Below are positions 19,469 to 28,650 of a stretch of 64,000 nucleotides of DNA, piece by piece. Position numbers and translations under genes: made by a program. The notes beneath the pieces are model-generated. The model had not been told where the DNA came from, ran no database searches, and saw nothing but the letters and a program-made list of their open reading frames with translations. Origin of the DNA: Halomonas denitrificans (lineage in GTDB: Bacteria > Pseudomonadota > Gammaproteobacteria > Pseudomonadales > Halomonadaceae); the NCBI RefSeq assembly GCF_003056305.1, contig NZ_PYVX01000004.1:124001-188000 (forward strand). Reading direction: 5' to 3'. Each line of letters starts with the position of its first letter. Within the stretch, counting starts at the first letter, position 1.

Positions 19469-20340
19469 CCCGGAGCGGCCAACGCCCCGAATACCGGCTG
19501 CTTGCCGAGCTGGAGGCGAACTTCGACCGCCTGCTGGAGCAGACCGAAACCCTGGTGGCGACCTGGGAGACCTCCCGCGGGGCGGCCTGGTCCTTCGAGC
19601 ACGCGACGGCCGACGCCGCCTGGCTGCGCCGGAGCCTGCTGGATGTCTGGTACCAGGACGGCCAGGACGGCCGGGCGACCCGCAGCCATGTCGGCCTGGT
19701 GGCCGCCGATGAGCGGGTGATGGACGCGGCCTGCGAGGTCAATGCCACCAAGCAGGCCTTCGGCGCGCTGCTCGCCGAGATCCGCCGCGAGGTGCCGTCG
19801 CTGATTCCGGAGATCAAGGCGGTGCTGCCGTTTCGCCACCCTGCCCTGCACGACCACCTGCGCGGCACGGGCCTGGCACGGCTGCACCTCAAGCAGTGCT
19901 GGCGCACGATCCCCCTGGCCGAGGCGCCGATAGCCCGCGTGCGCCTCGCCTGGTACTCGAGCGGCCGCTCGATCAAGCGGCTCACGGTACGCGAGGCCGA
20001 GCAGAAGCTGCTGGCGCTGGACAGCGACGCGCCCCACATCCGCATCCAGCTGCGCCGGCTCGGCGGCATTCCCGACGGCGAGCCGCTGGCCCAGGTGCAG
20101 ACCCAGGCTCCGCTGATGCGGGCCAACCTCTTCTACCGGGAACCGCTCGAGGATGGTCGCAGCCGGCGGGCGATGAACGTCGCCCTGCCGCTGTTCGTGC
20201 CGAGCCCCGACGGACGCCTGCCCGATCACAACTGCCCGCCCGCGACCCCACCGACCACGCGCACCCGGGCCCGACGCCGCGACGAGCGCCTGGAGAGCGA
20301 GGCGTTCCTGCCGAGCCTGAGGGTCTTCCGCTACCGGTGA
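19465..20340 (+). CDS. tus: Tus-family DNA replication terminus site-binding protein
   Basis: The 291-residue protein aligns by eye with E. coli Tus in its C-terminal two thirds. The segment [16 protein letters not shown]...[22 protein letters not shown] parallels the Tus [20 protein letters not shown]...KHIIKNLHRDEV region, and PSLRVFRY at the end parallels PRLHLYV. Tus binds Ter sites and blocks replication forks from one side. The GTG at 19465 overlaps the yacG stop. A basic tract ([11 protein letters not shown]) near the end may contact DNA. No confident Ter site is visible in the window. Confidence 0.8.
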   Translation: MTRSGQRPEYRLLAELEANFDRLLEQTETLVATWETSRGAAWSFEHATADAAWLRRSLLDVWYQDGQDGRATRSHVGLVAADERVMDAACEVNATKQAFGALLAEIRREVPSLIPEIKAVLPFRHPALHDHLRGTGLARLHLKQCWRTIPLAEAPIARVRLAWYSSGRSIKRLTVREAEQKLLALDSDAPHIRIQLRRLGGIPDGEPLAQVQTQAPLMRANLFYREPLEDGRSRRAMNVALPLFVPSPDGRLPDHNCPPATPPTTRTRARRRDERLESEAFLPSLRVFRYR

Positions 20341-20355
20341 GGCGGCCGCCTCGCC

Positions 20356-20667
20356 TCAGGCGATGCGACCGAGAGACTGCAGGGTTTCCAGCAGCCGACT
20401 GACGTTGTCCGCCGGCTGGGCATATTCGCTCATCAGCGCCTTCAGGCGCTCCTCGAAGAGGCGCTGGCGCGCCGCCTCGTCTTGAGGCTCGTTGGCCGCG
20501 TCCTGACGGCCGGCCTCTGTCCCCAGGGACTCGCCCTCGGGGCTGTCCGACTTGCTGTCGGCGGCGTCGAGACTGCGCAGCGCCTCGGCGAAGGCGTCGT
20601 CGAGTTCGCGAAACTTGCGCAACTTCTCACGCTCGTCCACGGGCTGTCGGGAGTTCTGCTGTTTCAT
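20356..20667 (-). CDS. Small coiled-coil protein resembling the MvaT N-terminal domain
   Basis: The 103-residue charged protein starts at the ATG at 20667 (MKQQNSRQPVDEREK). Its C-terminal part, FEERLKALMSEYAQPADNVSRLL, matches the dimerisation segment of the neighbouring MvaT-like protein (FKEKLEALMREFDKSAADVIALL) at about 11 of 23 positions. The MvaT DNA-binding domain (YKNPHTGEVVETRGGN type) is absent. By analogy with truncated H-NS partners it could join or weaken MvaT oligomers; that is inference. It is convergent with tus and 210 nt downstream of mvaT. Confidence 0.75.
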   Translation of the reverse strand: MKQQNSRQPVDEREKLRKFRELDDAFAEALRSLDAADSKSDSPEGESLGTEAGRQDAANEPQDEAARQRLFEERLKALMSEYAQPADNVSRLLETLQSLGRIA

Positions 20668-20825
20668 GAGTTTCCAATAGCGTCGAGGCGAAGGCCAGGT
20701 GGGAAAAGAGGCCATCGCCGTTAATCGGGGAGACCACAATTATACCGCCTAGCCGCGGTTGAAGCACCTTCCCGGGATCACCCGACCTCGCCGGTTCAAG
20801 GTGGTACTGGCGACACAGGGCGTGA

Positions 20826-20856
20826 AACGACGACGCCGCCCCGAAGGGCGGCGTCG
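20826..20856 (-). terminator. Terminator of mvaT
   Basis: An 11-bp GC stem CGACGCCGCCC / GGGCGGCGTCG with a CGAA-type loop is followed on the minus strand by TCGTTTC. It lies just past the mvaT stop and separates it from the short partner gene. Confidence 0.7.
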
Positions 20857-20877
20857 CTCAGGCGATAGCGCGGGAGA

Positions 20878-21258
20878 TCACTCCTCGACGCGCACCAGCC
20901 AGGACTCGACGGTGTCGGAACCGTGCTCGTCCTTCCACGCCTTCAGCGTCTTCTGATTACCGCCGCGAGTTTCCACGACTTCACCGGTGTGGGGATTCTT
21001 GTAGATCTTCAGCTTGCGCTTGCGACGGGTGCCGCCGCTCGCCGGGGCCGCGGCGCTGGCGGCTGCGGCCGGCTTGGGGTTGAGCAGCGCGATGACGTCG
21101 GCGGCGCTCTTGTCGAACTCACGCATCAGCGCCTCGAGCTTTTCCTTGAACTCGAGCTCGGCCTTGAGGCGATCATCATTCTGGAGCTTGTCCAGTTCCG
21201 ACTGGAGTTGCTTCAGTTGCTGTTCCATCTGCATGTAGTTGCTGAGCAGCGATGACAT
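20878..21258 (-). CDS. mvaT: MvaT/MvaU-type H-NS-family nucleoid protein
   Basis: The 126-residue protein has an N-terminal coiled coil (residues 1-58), an alanine-rich linker (about 60-75), a basic stretch RRKRKLKIYKN and the C-terminal MvaT DNA-binding fold with NPHTGEVVETRGGNQKTLK and VESWL. The GGN loop inserts in the AT-rich minor groove in this family. Such proteins silence foreign AT-rich DNA. AAGGAAC precedes the ATG. An AT-rich region of about 250 bases lies directly upstream and suggests autoregulation. Confidence 0.93.
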   Translation of the reverse strand: MSSLLSNYMQMEQQLKQLQSELDKLQNDDRLKAELEFKEKLEALMREFDKSAADVIALLNPKPAAAASAAAPASGGTRRKRKLKIYKNPHTGEVVETRGGNQKTLKAWKDEHGSDTVESWLVRVEE

Positions 21259-21510
21259 CTAAGAGTTCCTTATTGGGCATTAGGGGATGCAAGGCATTAT
21301 TGCCTGTTTAAACTTGCATGGCAAGAGTATGAACACTCTTTCCCAGTTCGGCAAATAATAGTCTCCAACATTGCCAGGCAATCCGCCTCTCAATAATCCG
21401 CAAACTTGAAGAGCGCCTTATTTTATAAGAAATATTGCATACTTTATGGAGTTTATTGGCTGGAATGCCAAACGCCGTCGAGGCAGACACCAATACCGAG
21501 GCCACCACAA
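21259..21510 (-). promoter_or_regulatory. AT-rich upstream region of mvaT
   Basis: About 250 bases are strikingly AT-richer than their surroundings, with tracts such as TTATTTTATAAGAAATATT near 21419-21436 and several short inverted repeats (for example GGCATTATTGCC near 21294). No protein-coding frame is convincing. It probably contains the mvaT promoter and sites bound by MvaT itself. TTGCCT and TATTAT on the minus strand are possible promoter boxes, with imperfect spacing. Confidence 0.45.
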
Positions 21511-21542
21511 ATAAAAGGCGCCGCCCCGAGGGGCGGCGCCTT
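21511..21542 (-). terminator. Terminator of rpsA
   Basis: A 13-bp stem AAGGCGCCGCCCC / GGGGCGGCGCCTT with a 2-nt loop is followed by TTAT on the minus strand, 33 nt past the rpsA stop. It separates rpsA from mvaT. Confidence 0.88.
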
Positions 21543-21575
21543 GTCGACCGATAAGCGGGACGCGTCCCGCGGGTA

Positions 21576-23252
21576 TCAGTCCTGACCCATCTGCTGCTTG
21601 ATGAGGTCGCCGATGGTGGTCGGACCACCCACCTCGGGGCTCTCTTCGCGCAGCTTCTTGAGGTTCTGACGGGTGTCGTCCTGATCCTTGGCCTTGATGG
21701 ACAGGGCGATCTGGCGGTTCTTGCGATCGACACCGATGATGCGGGCCTCGACGCTGTCGCCTTCGTTCAGCGCGTTGCGGGCATCCTCGACGCGGTCGGC
21801 GCTGATCTCGGACGCCTTCAGCACGGCGACGACATCGGTGGCCAGCTCGACCTGGGCTTCCTTGGCATCGACCTCGACCACGCGGCCGGTGACGATGGAG
21901 CCCTTGTCGTTGACGGCCAGGAACTCGGAGACCGGATCGGTATCGAGCTGCTTGATGCCCAGGGAGATGCGCTCACGCTCCGGATCGATGGAGAGGATGA
22001 CGGCTTCCGCCTCGTCGCCCTTCTTGAAGGAGCGCACGGCTTCCTCACCGGTATCGGTCCAGGAGATGTCGGACAGGTGCACCAGGCCGTCGATACCGCC
22101 TTCCAGGCCGATGAAGATGCCGAAGTCGGTGATCGACTTGATGGTGCCGGTGACGCGGTCGCCCTTGTTGTAGCGCGCGTTGAAGTCTTCCCACGGGTTG
22201 GTGGTGCACTGCTTGATACCCAGGGAGATACGACGACGCTCCTCGTCGATGTCCAGCACCATGACGTCCACGTCGTCGCCGACCTGCACGACCTTGGACG
22301 GGTGGATGTTCTTGTTGGTCCAGTCCATCTCGGAGACGTGGACCAGGCCCTCGACACCCTCTTCCAGCTCGGCGAAGCAGCCGTAGTCGGTGAGGTTGGT
22401 GACGGTGGCGTGCACCTTGGTGCCTTCCGGGTAACGATCCTTGATGTTGACCCACGGATCTTCGCCCAGTTGCTTCAGGCCCAGGGAGACGCGGTTGCGC
22501 TCGCGGTCGAACTTGAGCACCTTGACGGTGATCTCGTCGCCCACGGCCACGATCTCGCTCGGATGCTTGATGCGCTTCCAGGCCATGTCGGTGATGTGCA
22601 GCAGGCCGTCGACGCCGCCGAGGTCGACGAAGGCGCCGTAGTCGGTCAGGTTCTTGACGATACCGACGATCTGCTGACCTTCCTGCAGGGTGGCCAGGAG
22701 GGCCTCACGCTCGGCGCTGTTCTCGGCCTCGAGCACGGCACGACGGGAAACGACAACGTTGTTGCGCTTCGGATCGAGCTTAATGACCTTGAAGTCGAGT
22801 TCCTTGTTCTCCAGGTGAGTGGTGTCGCGCACGGGGCGGACATCCACCAAGGAACCCGGCAGGAAGGCGCGGATGGAGTCGACGTCGACGGTGAAGCCAC
22901 CCTTGACCTTGCCGTTGATCACGCCCTTGACGATCTCTTCCTTCTCGAAGGCGGCTTCCAGCACCTTCCACGCTTCGGCGCGCTTGGCCTTCTCGCGGGA
23001 CAGGCGGGTCTCGCCGAAACCGTCTTCGACGGCTTCCAGAGCGACGTGCACCTCGTCACCGACGGCGATAGAGAGCTCGCCGTTCTCGTCGCGGAACTGC
23101 GCCGCGGGGATCTGGCCTTCAGATTTCAGGCCGGCATTAACGGTGACCCAGTCGCCGTCGATGTCGACGATGGTAGCCGCGACGATGGCGCCCGGCTCCA
23201 TGTTGATGTCCTGGAGAGACTGTTCAAACAGTTCAGCAAAGCTTTCGCTCAT
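21576..23252 (-). CDS. rpsA: 30S ribosomal protein S1
   Basis: The 558-residue protein contains six S1 RNA-binding domains. Repeats are easy to see as [40 protein letters not shown] and [20 protein letters not shown]. It brings mRNAs with weak ribosome sites to the 30S subunit. Length and domain count match the E. coli type. It lies 182 nt after cmk on the same strand; that gap may hold the leader used for S1 autoregulation. ihfB, which follows rpsA in many gammaproteobacteria, is not here. Confidence 0.97.
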   Translation of the reverse strand: MSESFAELFEQSLQDINMEPGAIVAATIVDIDGDWVTVNAGLKSEGQIPAAQFRDENGELSIAVGDEVHVALEAVEDGFGETRLSREKAKRAEAWKVLEAAFEKEEIVKGVINGKVKGGFTVDVDSIRAFLPGSLVDVRPVRDTTHLENKELDFKVIKLDPKRNNVVVSRRAVLEAENSAEREALLATLQEGQQIVGIVKNLTDYGAFVDLGGVDGLLHITDMAWKRIKHPSEIVAVGDEITVKVLKFDRERNRVSLGLKQLGEDPWVNIKDRYPEGTKVHATVTNLTDYGCFAELEEGVEGLVHVSEMDWTNKNIHPSKVVQVGDDVDVMVLDIDEERRRISLGIKQCTTNPWEDFNARYNKGDRVTGTIKSITDFGIFIGLEGGIDGLVHLSDISWTDTGEEAVRSFKKGDEAEAVILSIDPERERISLGIKQLDTDPVSEFLAVNDKGSIVTGRVVEVDAKEAQVELATDVVAVLKASEISADRVEDARNALNEGDSVEARIIGVDRKNRQIALSIKAKDQDDTRQNLKKLREESPEVGGPTTIGDLIKQQMGQD

Positions 23253-23434
23253 GATGTTCCTACGTGATCAACGTTGAGTACGGCGTTGCCGCCATCTCCG
23301 CACCACCAGCGAGTGCGGGCCTTATTTACCAAACCCCCGGGGATGTTGGCGCTGGTTCGACCTGGCCCGGCTTACGGCACATGGGAGTGCCGGACCACGT
23401 CATCACATCCTCCCGGGGACGCCGCAAGGGAGTT

Positions 23435-24121
23435 TCAGGTGGCGGATGCCAGACCACGCTCGGTCAGCAGTTCCGTCAGCCGATCCACCACTTCCGGTAT
23501 CGTCAGGCGCGTGGTGTCAAGCGTGATGGCATCATCGGCCGGCTTGAGGGGGGCCACGCTGCGTTGCATGTCGCGTGCATCGCGCGCCTGAATCTCCTTT
23601 AGAAGACTCGATAGACTAGCATCGACCCCCGCCTCCTGCAACTGACGCTGGCGGCGGTGAGCCCGCTCCTCGGCGCTCGCCGTGAGGAAGATCTTGAGGG
23701 GCGCCTCGGTGAACACCACCGTGCCCATGTCGCGCCCGTCGGCGACCAGCCCCGGGGGCTTGCGGAAGTCGTGCTGGCGCTGCAGCAGGGCCTGGCGCAC
23801 CGCCGGCAGGGCCGCGACCCGGGAGGCCGCATCGCCCACCTGCTCGGTGCGGATGGTCGTGGTGGCCTCCTCGCCCTCCAGCAGCACGCGGGTCGACTCG
23901 GGCTCGGCGACGAAGACCACGTCGAGGTTGCGCGCGACCTCGGCGAGTCGATCCTCGTCGTCCAGCGGCACCTCGTGCTTGGCCGCGGCCAGCGCGGTCA
24001 GCCGGTAGAGTGCGCCGCTGTCCAGCAGGTGCCAGCCCAGGCGCTCGGCGACCAGGCGGCTGATGGTGCCCTTGCCGGCCCCGCCGGGGCCGTCGATGGT
24101 GAGTACCGGTGCGCTGCTCAT
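23435..24121 (-). CDS. cmk: Cytidylate kinase
   Basis: The 228-residue kinase phosphorylates CMP and dCMP. The P-loop [20 protein letters not shown] is at residues 9-28, [10 protein letters not shown] follows, and [12 protein letters not shown] is the substrate-binding segment. The start ATG overlaps the stop of the tyrA-aroA gene (ATGA), so translation is coupled. Confidence 0.96.
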   Translation of the reverse strand: MSSAPVLTIDGPGGAGKGTISRLVAERLGWHLLDSGALYRLTALAAAKHEVPLDDEDRLAEVARNLDVVFVAEPESTRVLLEGEEATTTIRTEQVGDAASRVAALPAVRQALLQRQHDFRKPPGLVADGRDMGTVVFTEAPLKIFLTASAEERAHRRQRQLQEAGVDASLSSLLKEIQARDARDMQRSVAPLKPADDAITLDTTRLTIPEVVDRLTELLTERGLASAT

Positions 24122-26433
24122 GACGCCTCCTGCTCCTCGAGGGCCAGCCCGACGCGCCGCGCCAGGTCGATGAAGCCGGGGAAGGAGGTCGCGACGTTGG
24201 CGCAGTCGTCGATCTCGATCGGCGCGCCGGCGCGCAGCGCCGCGATGGCAAACGACATGGCGATGCGGTGATCGCCGAGGCTGTCGATACGTCCGCCGCC
24301 GTAGTTGGCGCCCTCCTCCCGGCCGCCACCGACGATGTCGATGCCGTCCTCGAGCAGGGTGTGCTCGACGCCGATGGTGGCCAGGCCGTCGGCCATGGCC
24401 TTCAAGCGATCGGACTCCTTGACGCGCAGCTCCTCGGCGCCACGCAGGCGGGTCGTGCCCGTGGCGTTGGCGGCGGCGATGAACAGCGCCGGGAACTCGT
24501 CGATGGCGAGCGGCACCTGGTCCAGAGGAATGTCGATGCCCTTGAGCGGCGCGTAGCGAATGTGCAGGTCGGCGACCGGCTCACCGCCCACCTCGTGTTC
24601 GTTCTCGAGACGCAGGTCGGCGCCCATCAGCCGCAGGATATTGATCACCCCGACGCGGGTCGGGTTGATGCCGACGTGCTCGAGCACCAGGTCCGCGCCC
24701 GGCGTGATCGCCGCCGCGACCAGGAAGAAGGTCGCCGAGGAGATGTCCGAGGGCACGTCGATGGGCGCCGCGACAAGCTTGCCGCCGCCCTGGAGCCAGC
24801 AGGTGTCGCCCTCGCGGTGCACCGCGTAGCCGAAGCCGGCCAGCATCCGCTCGGTGTGGTCGCGGGTCGGGGCCGGCTCGCGCACCCGGGTCTCGCCCTC
24901 GGCATAGAGGCCAGCAAGCAGCAGGCAGGACTTCACCTGGGCGCTGGCCATGGGCATGTCATAGGTGATGCCGGTGAGCGGCGCGCCGCCATGGATGTGC
25001 AGCGGCGGACGGCCGCCCTCGGCGGTGTCGATCTTCGCCCCCATCAGGCGCAGCGGATCGGCGACCCGCCCCATGGGACGCTTGGTCAGCGAGGCGTCGC
25101 CGGTCAACTCGCTATCGAAGGCCTGTCCGGCGAGCAGCCCCGCGAACAGGCGCATGGCGGTGCCGGCGTTGCCGACGTAGAGCGGGCCGGCCGGCGCCTT
25201 GAGGCCGTGCATGCCGACGCCGTGCACGGTGACGCGCCCCTGGTGGGGCCCCTCGATGGCCACCCCCATCTCGCGGAAGGCCTGCAGCGTGGCCAGGCTG
25301 TCCTCGCCCTCGAGGAAGCCCTTGACCTCGGTAACCCCCTCGGCCAGCGCCCCGAGCATGATGGCGCGATGGGAGATCGACTTGTCGCCGGGCACGCGGA
25401 TCCGCCCGGCGACCGTGCCGCCGGGGCTCGCCCGGAAGCGCAGCTTGCCGTGTTGTTGCATCTGATACTCCGCCTGATAACTGGTCTGGTTGAGCAGGGA
25501 TTCGAAATAGTGCCGGGCGTGGCTGGCGCGATCGAAGGTCGCCAGCATGGCGTCGCCGTCGCCGTGCTCCACGGCGTCGCGCAGGCGACGCACGCCCGCC
25601 TCGAAGTCGTCCAGGGAGGCGAGCACCGCGTCGCGGTTGGCGATGAAGATGTCCCGCCACATCACCGGGTCGCTGCCGGCGATGCGGGTGAAGTCGCGAA
25701 AGCCGCCGGCGGCATAGCGAAAGATCTCCAGCCGCTCGTCCTGGCGGGCCAGGGTGTCGACCAGCGAAAAGGCCAGCAGGTGCGGCAGGTGACTGGTGCG
25801 GGCGAGCACCTGGTCGTGGCGCTCCACCGCCATCTCCAGCACCTCGGCCCGGCAGCACGCCCAGAGCCGCCGCACCCGCGCCGTGGCGAGCGGGTCGGTA
25901 TCGGGATCGGGGGTCAGGATCACCTTGTGGCGCGCGTAGAGCTCGGGATCGGCGGCGGCCACGCCGCTCTTCTCGGAGCCGGCGATGGGATGGCCCAGCA
26001 CCAGGTTGGTCGGCATCCGGCCGAAGGCGTCGATGGCCGAGCGGCGGATCGCCGCCTTGGCGCTGCCCACGTCGGTGACCACGACATCCGGGGCGGCCCG
26101 CCCCAGGCAGCCGGCGAGCTCGCGCATCACGCCGCCCATGGCCATCACGGGCACCGCCAGCACCACCAGCGACACCCCGTCGATGAGCGCCTCGAGGCGG
26201 GTCTCGCCGCGATCGATCAGCCCCATCTCGACGCCGCGGGCGATCTCGCCGGCGTCGGGGTCGCAGGCCAGGAGTTCGCCCTGGCCGTCAGCCCCCTCTT
26301 TCGCCACCCCGAAGCCGGCGGCGCCCTCTTTAGCCGCCCCGTAACCGGCGGCACGGAGGGCGGCGGCCAGCGAGCCGCCGATCAGGCCAAGCCCGACGAT
26401 CAGGATCCGCGCTTCGCGCACCTCCTCCGCCAT
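24118..26433 (-). CDS. tyrA-aroA: Prephenate dehydrogenase fused to 5-enolpyruvylshikimate-3-phosphate synthase
   Basis: The 771-residue fusion joins two shikimate-pathway enzymes. Residues about 1-310 are TyrA-like ([20 protein letters not shown], then [19 protein letters not shown] and HLPHLLAF). Residues about 320-771 are Aro[44 protein letters not shown]. The motifs RDHTE, GDKS, SAQVK and NPTR fit class II EPSP synthases. The same fusion is known from Pseudomonas. The ATG at 26433 lies 2 nt past the pheA stop. A 30-bp tandem duplication (26291-26350) inserts [19 protein letters not shown] after the Rossmann helix. Confidence 0.94.
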   Translation of the reverse strand: MAEEVREARILIVGLGLIGGSLAAALRAAGYGAAKEGAAGFGVAKEGADGQGELLACDPDAGEIARGVEMGLIDRGETRLEALIDGVSLVVLAVPVMAMGGVMRELAGCLGRAAPDVVVTDVGSAKAAIRRSAIDAFGRMPTNLVLGHPIAGSEKSGVAAADPELYARHKVILTPDPDTDPLATARVRRLWACCRAEVLEMAVERHDQVLARTSHLPHLLAFSLVDTLARQDERLEIFRYAAGGFRDFTRIAGSDPVMWRDIFIANRDAVLASLDDFEAGVRRLRDAVEHGDGDAMLATFDRASHARHYFESLLNQTSYQAEYQMQQHGKLRFRASPGGTVAGRIRVPGDKSISHRAIMLGALAEGVTEVKGFLEGEDSLATLQAFREMGVAIEGPHQGRVTVHGVGMHGLKAPAGPLYVGNAGTAMRLFAGLLAGQAFDSELTGDASLTKRPMGRVADPLRLMGAKIDTAEGGRPPLHIHGGAPLTGITYDMPMASAQVKSCLLLAGLYAEGETRVREPAPTRDHTERMLAGFGYAVHREGDTCWLQGGGKLVAAPIDVPSDISSATFFLVAAAITPGADLVLEHVGINPTRVGVINILRLMGADLRLENEHEVGGEPVADLHIRYAPLKGIDIPLDQVPLAIDEFPALFIAAANATGTTRLRGAEELRVKESDRLKAMADGLATIGVEHTLLEDGIDIVGGGREEGANYGGGRIDSLGDHRIAMSFAIAALRAGAPIEIDDCANVATSFPGFIDLARRVGLALEEQEAS
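26291..26350. repeat. Two tandem 30-bp copies within tyrA-aroA
   Basis: The units at 26291-26320 and 26321-26350 match at most positions (both contain CCCTCTTT and end in CCGGCG). They add two in-frame copies of a ten-residue unit ([20 protein letters not shown]) to the NAD-binding part of TyrA. Confidence 0.8.
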
Positions 26434-26435
26434 GC

Positions 26436-27527
26436 CTAGAGTACGCCGGCCGGGTAGGAGCCCAGCACCTTCACTTCGGCGGCCCGCAGCTTGACCTCTT
26501 CGAGCATGGCCGCGACCTGGGGCTCCTCGCGGTGCCCCTTGAAGTCGATGAAGAAGACGTAGTTCCACACGCCGCTTCGCGACGGCCGCGTCTCGAGACG
26601 CGTCATGTCGATATGGTGGCGGTGGAAGGGCTCGAGCAGATCGTGCAGCGCGCCGGGCTGGTTGCGCATCGCGACCACCAGCGAGGTCTTGTCCTCGCCG
26701 GAGATCGGCACGTCCTGGTTGCCGATGATCAGGAAACGCGTCGAGTTGTCCGGGCGATCCTCGATCTTCTCGGCCAGCTTGGAGAGGCCGTAGAGCTTGG
26801 CCGCCATGTCGCCGGCGATGGCCGCGCTGTGCCACTCGGTCTTGACCAGGCGCGCTGCCTCGGCGTTGGAGGAGACCGGCACCCGCTCGGCGTGGGGGAA
26901 GTGGGCGTCGAGCCACTTGCGGCACTGGGCGAACGACTGCGGATGGGAGTAGATCCGCGACACCTTGTCCCGGCGGGTGGTCTCGCCCACCAGCAAATGA
27001 TGGTGGATGCGCAGCACCACCTCGCCGCAGATGCGCAGGCTGGAGTCCATGAAGGAGTCGAGGGTGTGGTTGATCACGCCCTCGGTGGAGTTCTCCACCG
27101 GCACCACGCCGTAGTTGACGGCGCCGGCCTCCACCTCGCGGAACACCTCGTCGATGGCGGCCATCGGCAGGCTGATGGCGCTCTCGCCGAAGTGCTTGAG
27201 CGAGGCCTGCTGGGTGAAGGTGCCCTCCGGCCCCAGATAGGCGACCTTGACCGGCCGCTCGAGGGCGAGGCAGGCCGACATGATCTCGCGGAACAGCCGC
27301 GCCATCTCCTCGCTGTCCAGCGGGCCGCGGTTGAGCTCCATGACGCGACGCAGCACCTGGGCCTCGCGCTCGGGGCGGTAGAAGACGCCGCCGGGCTCGT
27401 GCTCGGCCTTGATCGCGGCGACCTCCTGGGCACAGGCGGCGCGCTCGCTGATCAGGCGCAGGATATCGTTGTCGAGGGCGTCGATGCGCTGGCGGAGCGC
27501 CTCGAGGCTGACGGAAGGCTCGGTCAT
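26436..27527 (-). CDS. pheA: Chorismate mutase / prephenate dehydratase (P-protein)
   Basis: The 363-residue bifunctional enzyme makes phenylpyruvate from chorismate. An AroQ chorismate mutase domain spans about residues 1-90 (LRQRIDALDNDILRLISERA), the dehydratase domain about 95-270 (AYLGPEGTFTQQA, VVPVENSTEGVI, then NSTRFLIIG), and an ACT domain the rest (RNQPGALHDLLEPFHRHHID, then LETRPSR), which senses phenylalanine. The ATG at 27527 follows the serC stop by 4 nt. Confidence 0.96.
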   Translation of the reverse strand: MTEPSVSLEALRQRIDALDNDILRLISERAACAQEVAAIKAEHEPGGVFYRPEREAQVLRRVMELNRGPLDSEEMARLFREIMSACLALERPVKVAYLGPEGTFTQQASLKHFGESAISLPMAAIDEVFREVEAGAVNYGVVPVENSTEGVINHTLDSFMDSSLRICGEVVLRIHHHLLVGETTRRDKVSRIYSHPQSFAQCRKWLDAHFPHAERVPVSSNAEAARLVKTEWHSAAIAGDMAAKLYGLSKLAEKIEDRPDNSTRFLIIGNQDVPISGEDKTSLVVAMRNQPGALHDLLEPFHRHHIDMTRLETRPSRSGVWNYVFFIDFKGHREEPQVAAMLEEVKLRAAEVKVLGSYPAGVL

Positions 27528-27531
27528 GGAG

Positions 27532-28635
27532 TTATCCCCTGCGTTTCTCGAAATCGGCCATGAAGGCAATCAGCGCGTCGACGGCGGCCTCGGGCACGGC
27601 GTTGTAGAGGCTCGCCCGCATGCCGCCGACGCTGCGATGCCCCTTGAGATTCAGGAGCCCTGCCGCCTCGGCCTCGGCCAGGAAGGCCGCGTCGAGGCTC
27701 GCGTCGGCTAGCACGAAGGGCACGTTCATCCGCGAGCGATTGCCGAGCGTGATCGGGTTGGCGAAGAGCGCGCTCTCGTCGATCGCCGCATAGAGCTTGG
27801 CGGCCTTGCGCGCATTGAGGGCGTCCATGGCGGCCAGTCCGCCGATGTCGTTCTTCAGCCAGTCGAAGACCAGTCCGGCCAGGTACCAGCTGTAGGTCGC
27901 CGGGGTGTTGACCATGGAGCCGGCCTCCGCGAGCGCCCGGTAGCCGAGCAGCGAGGGCATGTCGGGGCGGGCACGGTCGAGCAGGTCGTCGCGCACGATC
28001 ACCACGACGAGTCCCGCCGGGCCGATGTTCTTCTGGGCGCCGGCGTAGATCACGCCGAACCGGGAGACGTCGAGGGGCCCCGAGAGGATGCTCGAGGACA
28101 TGTCACAGACCAGCGGCACCTCGGTGCCGTCGGGGCGACGCGCCTCGGGGATGTAGTCGAATTCGAGCCCGCCGATGGTCTCGTTGGCGGTGTAGTGCAG
28201 GTAGGCCGCGTCGTCGGAGAGCACGATCTCCTCCTGGCGCGGCACCGCGCTGTGGCCGTTGCCCTCGCTGCTGGCGGCGATGTGGACGTCGCCGACCAGG
28301 TGGCGCGCCTCGGCGATCGCCTTCTTGCCCCAGATCCCGGTGTGCAGGAAGTTGGGGCGACCGCCCTGCCCCAGCAGGTTGTAGGGCACCGCGGAGAACT
28401 GCAGGCTGGCGCCGCCCTGGGTGAAGAGCACCCGGTAGTTCTCCGGGATGGCCAGCAGCTCGCGCAGGTCGGCCTCGGCCCGCTCGGCGATGGCCACGTA
28501 CTCCGGGGAGCGGTGGCTCATCTCCATTACCGAGAGGCCGCGCCCCTGGTAGTCCAGCATCTCGTCGCGGGCGCGCTCCAGCACCGCGGCCGGCAGGGCC
28601 GCCGGGCCGGCGCAGAAGTTGTAGTGACGTGTCAT
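27532..28635 (-). CDS. serC: Phosphoserine aminotransferase
   Basis: The 367-residue PLP enzyme makes phosphoserine, and 4-phosphohydroxythreonine for vitamin B6. The N-terminus HYNFCAGPAALP is diagnostic, GAQKNIGPAGLVVVIVRDDL contains the PLP lysine, and SVGGMRASLYNAVP closes the active site. It starts 15 nt after the gyrA stop, behind AAGGACAC, within the gyrA-serC-pheA block. Confidence 0.96.
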   Translation of the reverse strand: MTRHYNFCAGPAALPAAVLERARDEMLDYQGRGLSVMEMSHRSPEYVAIAERAEADLRELLAIPENYRVLFTQGGASLQFSAVPYNLLGQGGRPNFLHTGIWGKKAIAEARHLVGDVHIAASSEGNGHSAVPRQEEIVLSDDAAYLHYTANETIGGLEFDYIPEARRPDGTEVPLVCDMSSSILSGPLDVSRFGVIYAGAQKNIGPAGLVVVIVRDDLLDRARPDMPSLLGYRALAEAGSMVNTPATYSWYLAGLVFDWLKNDIGGLAAMDALNARKAAKLYAAIDESALFANPITLGNRSRMNVPFVLADASLDAAFLAEAEAAGLLNLKGHRSVGGMRASLYNAVPEAAVDALIAFMADFEKRRG

Positions 28636-28650
28636 CAGCGTTGGGTGTCC

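Noticed and set aside
21353-21373. AATGTTGGAGACTATTA (minus strand) near mvaT as a Ter-like site
   Set aside because: An extra base and several mismatches break the Ter core. It lies in an AT-rich promoter region where such partial matches are common.
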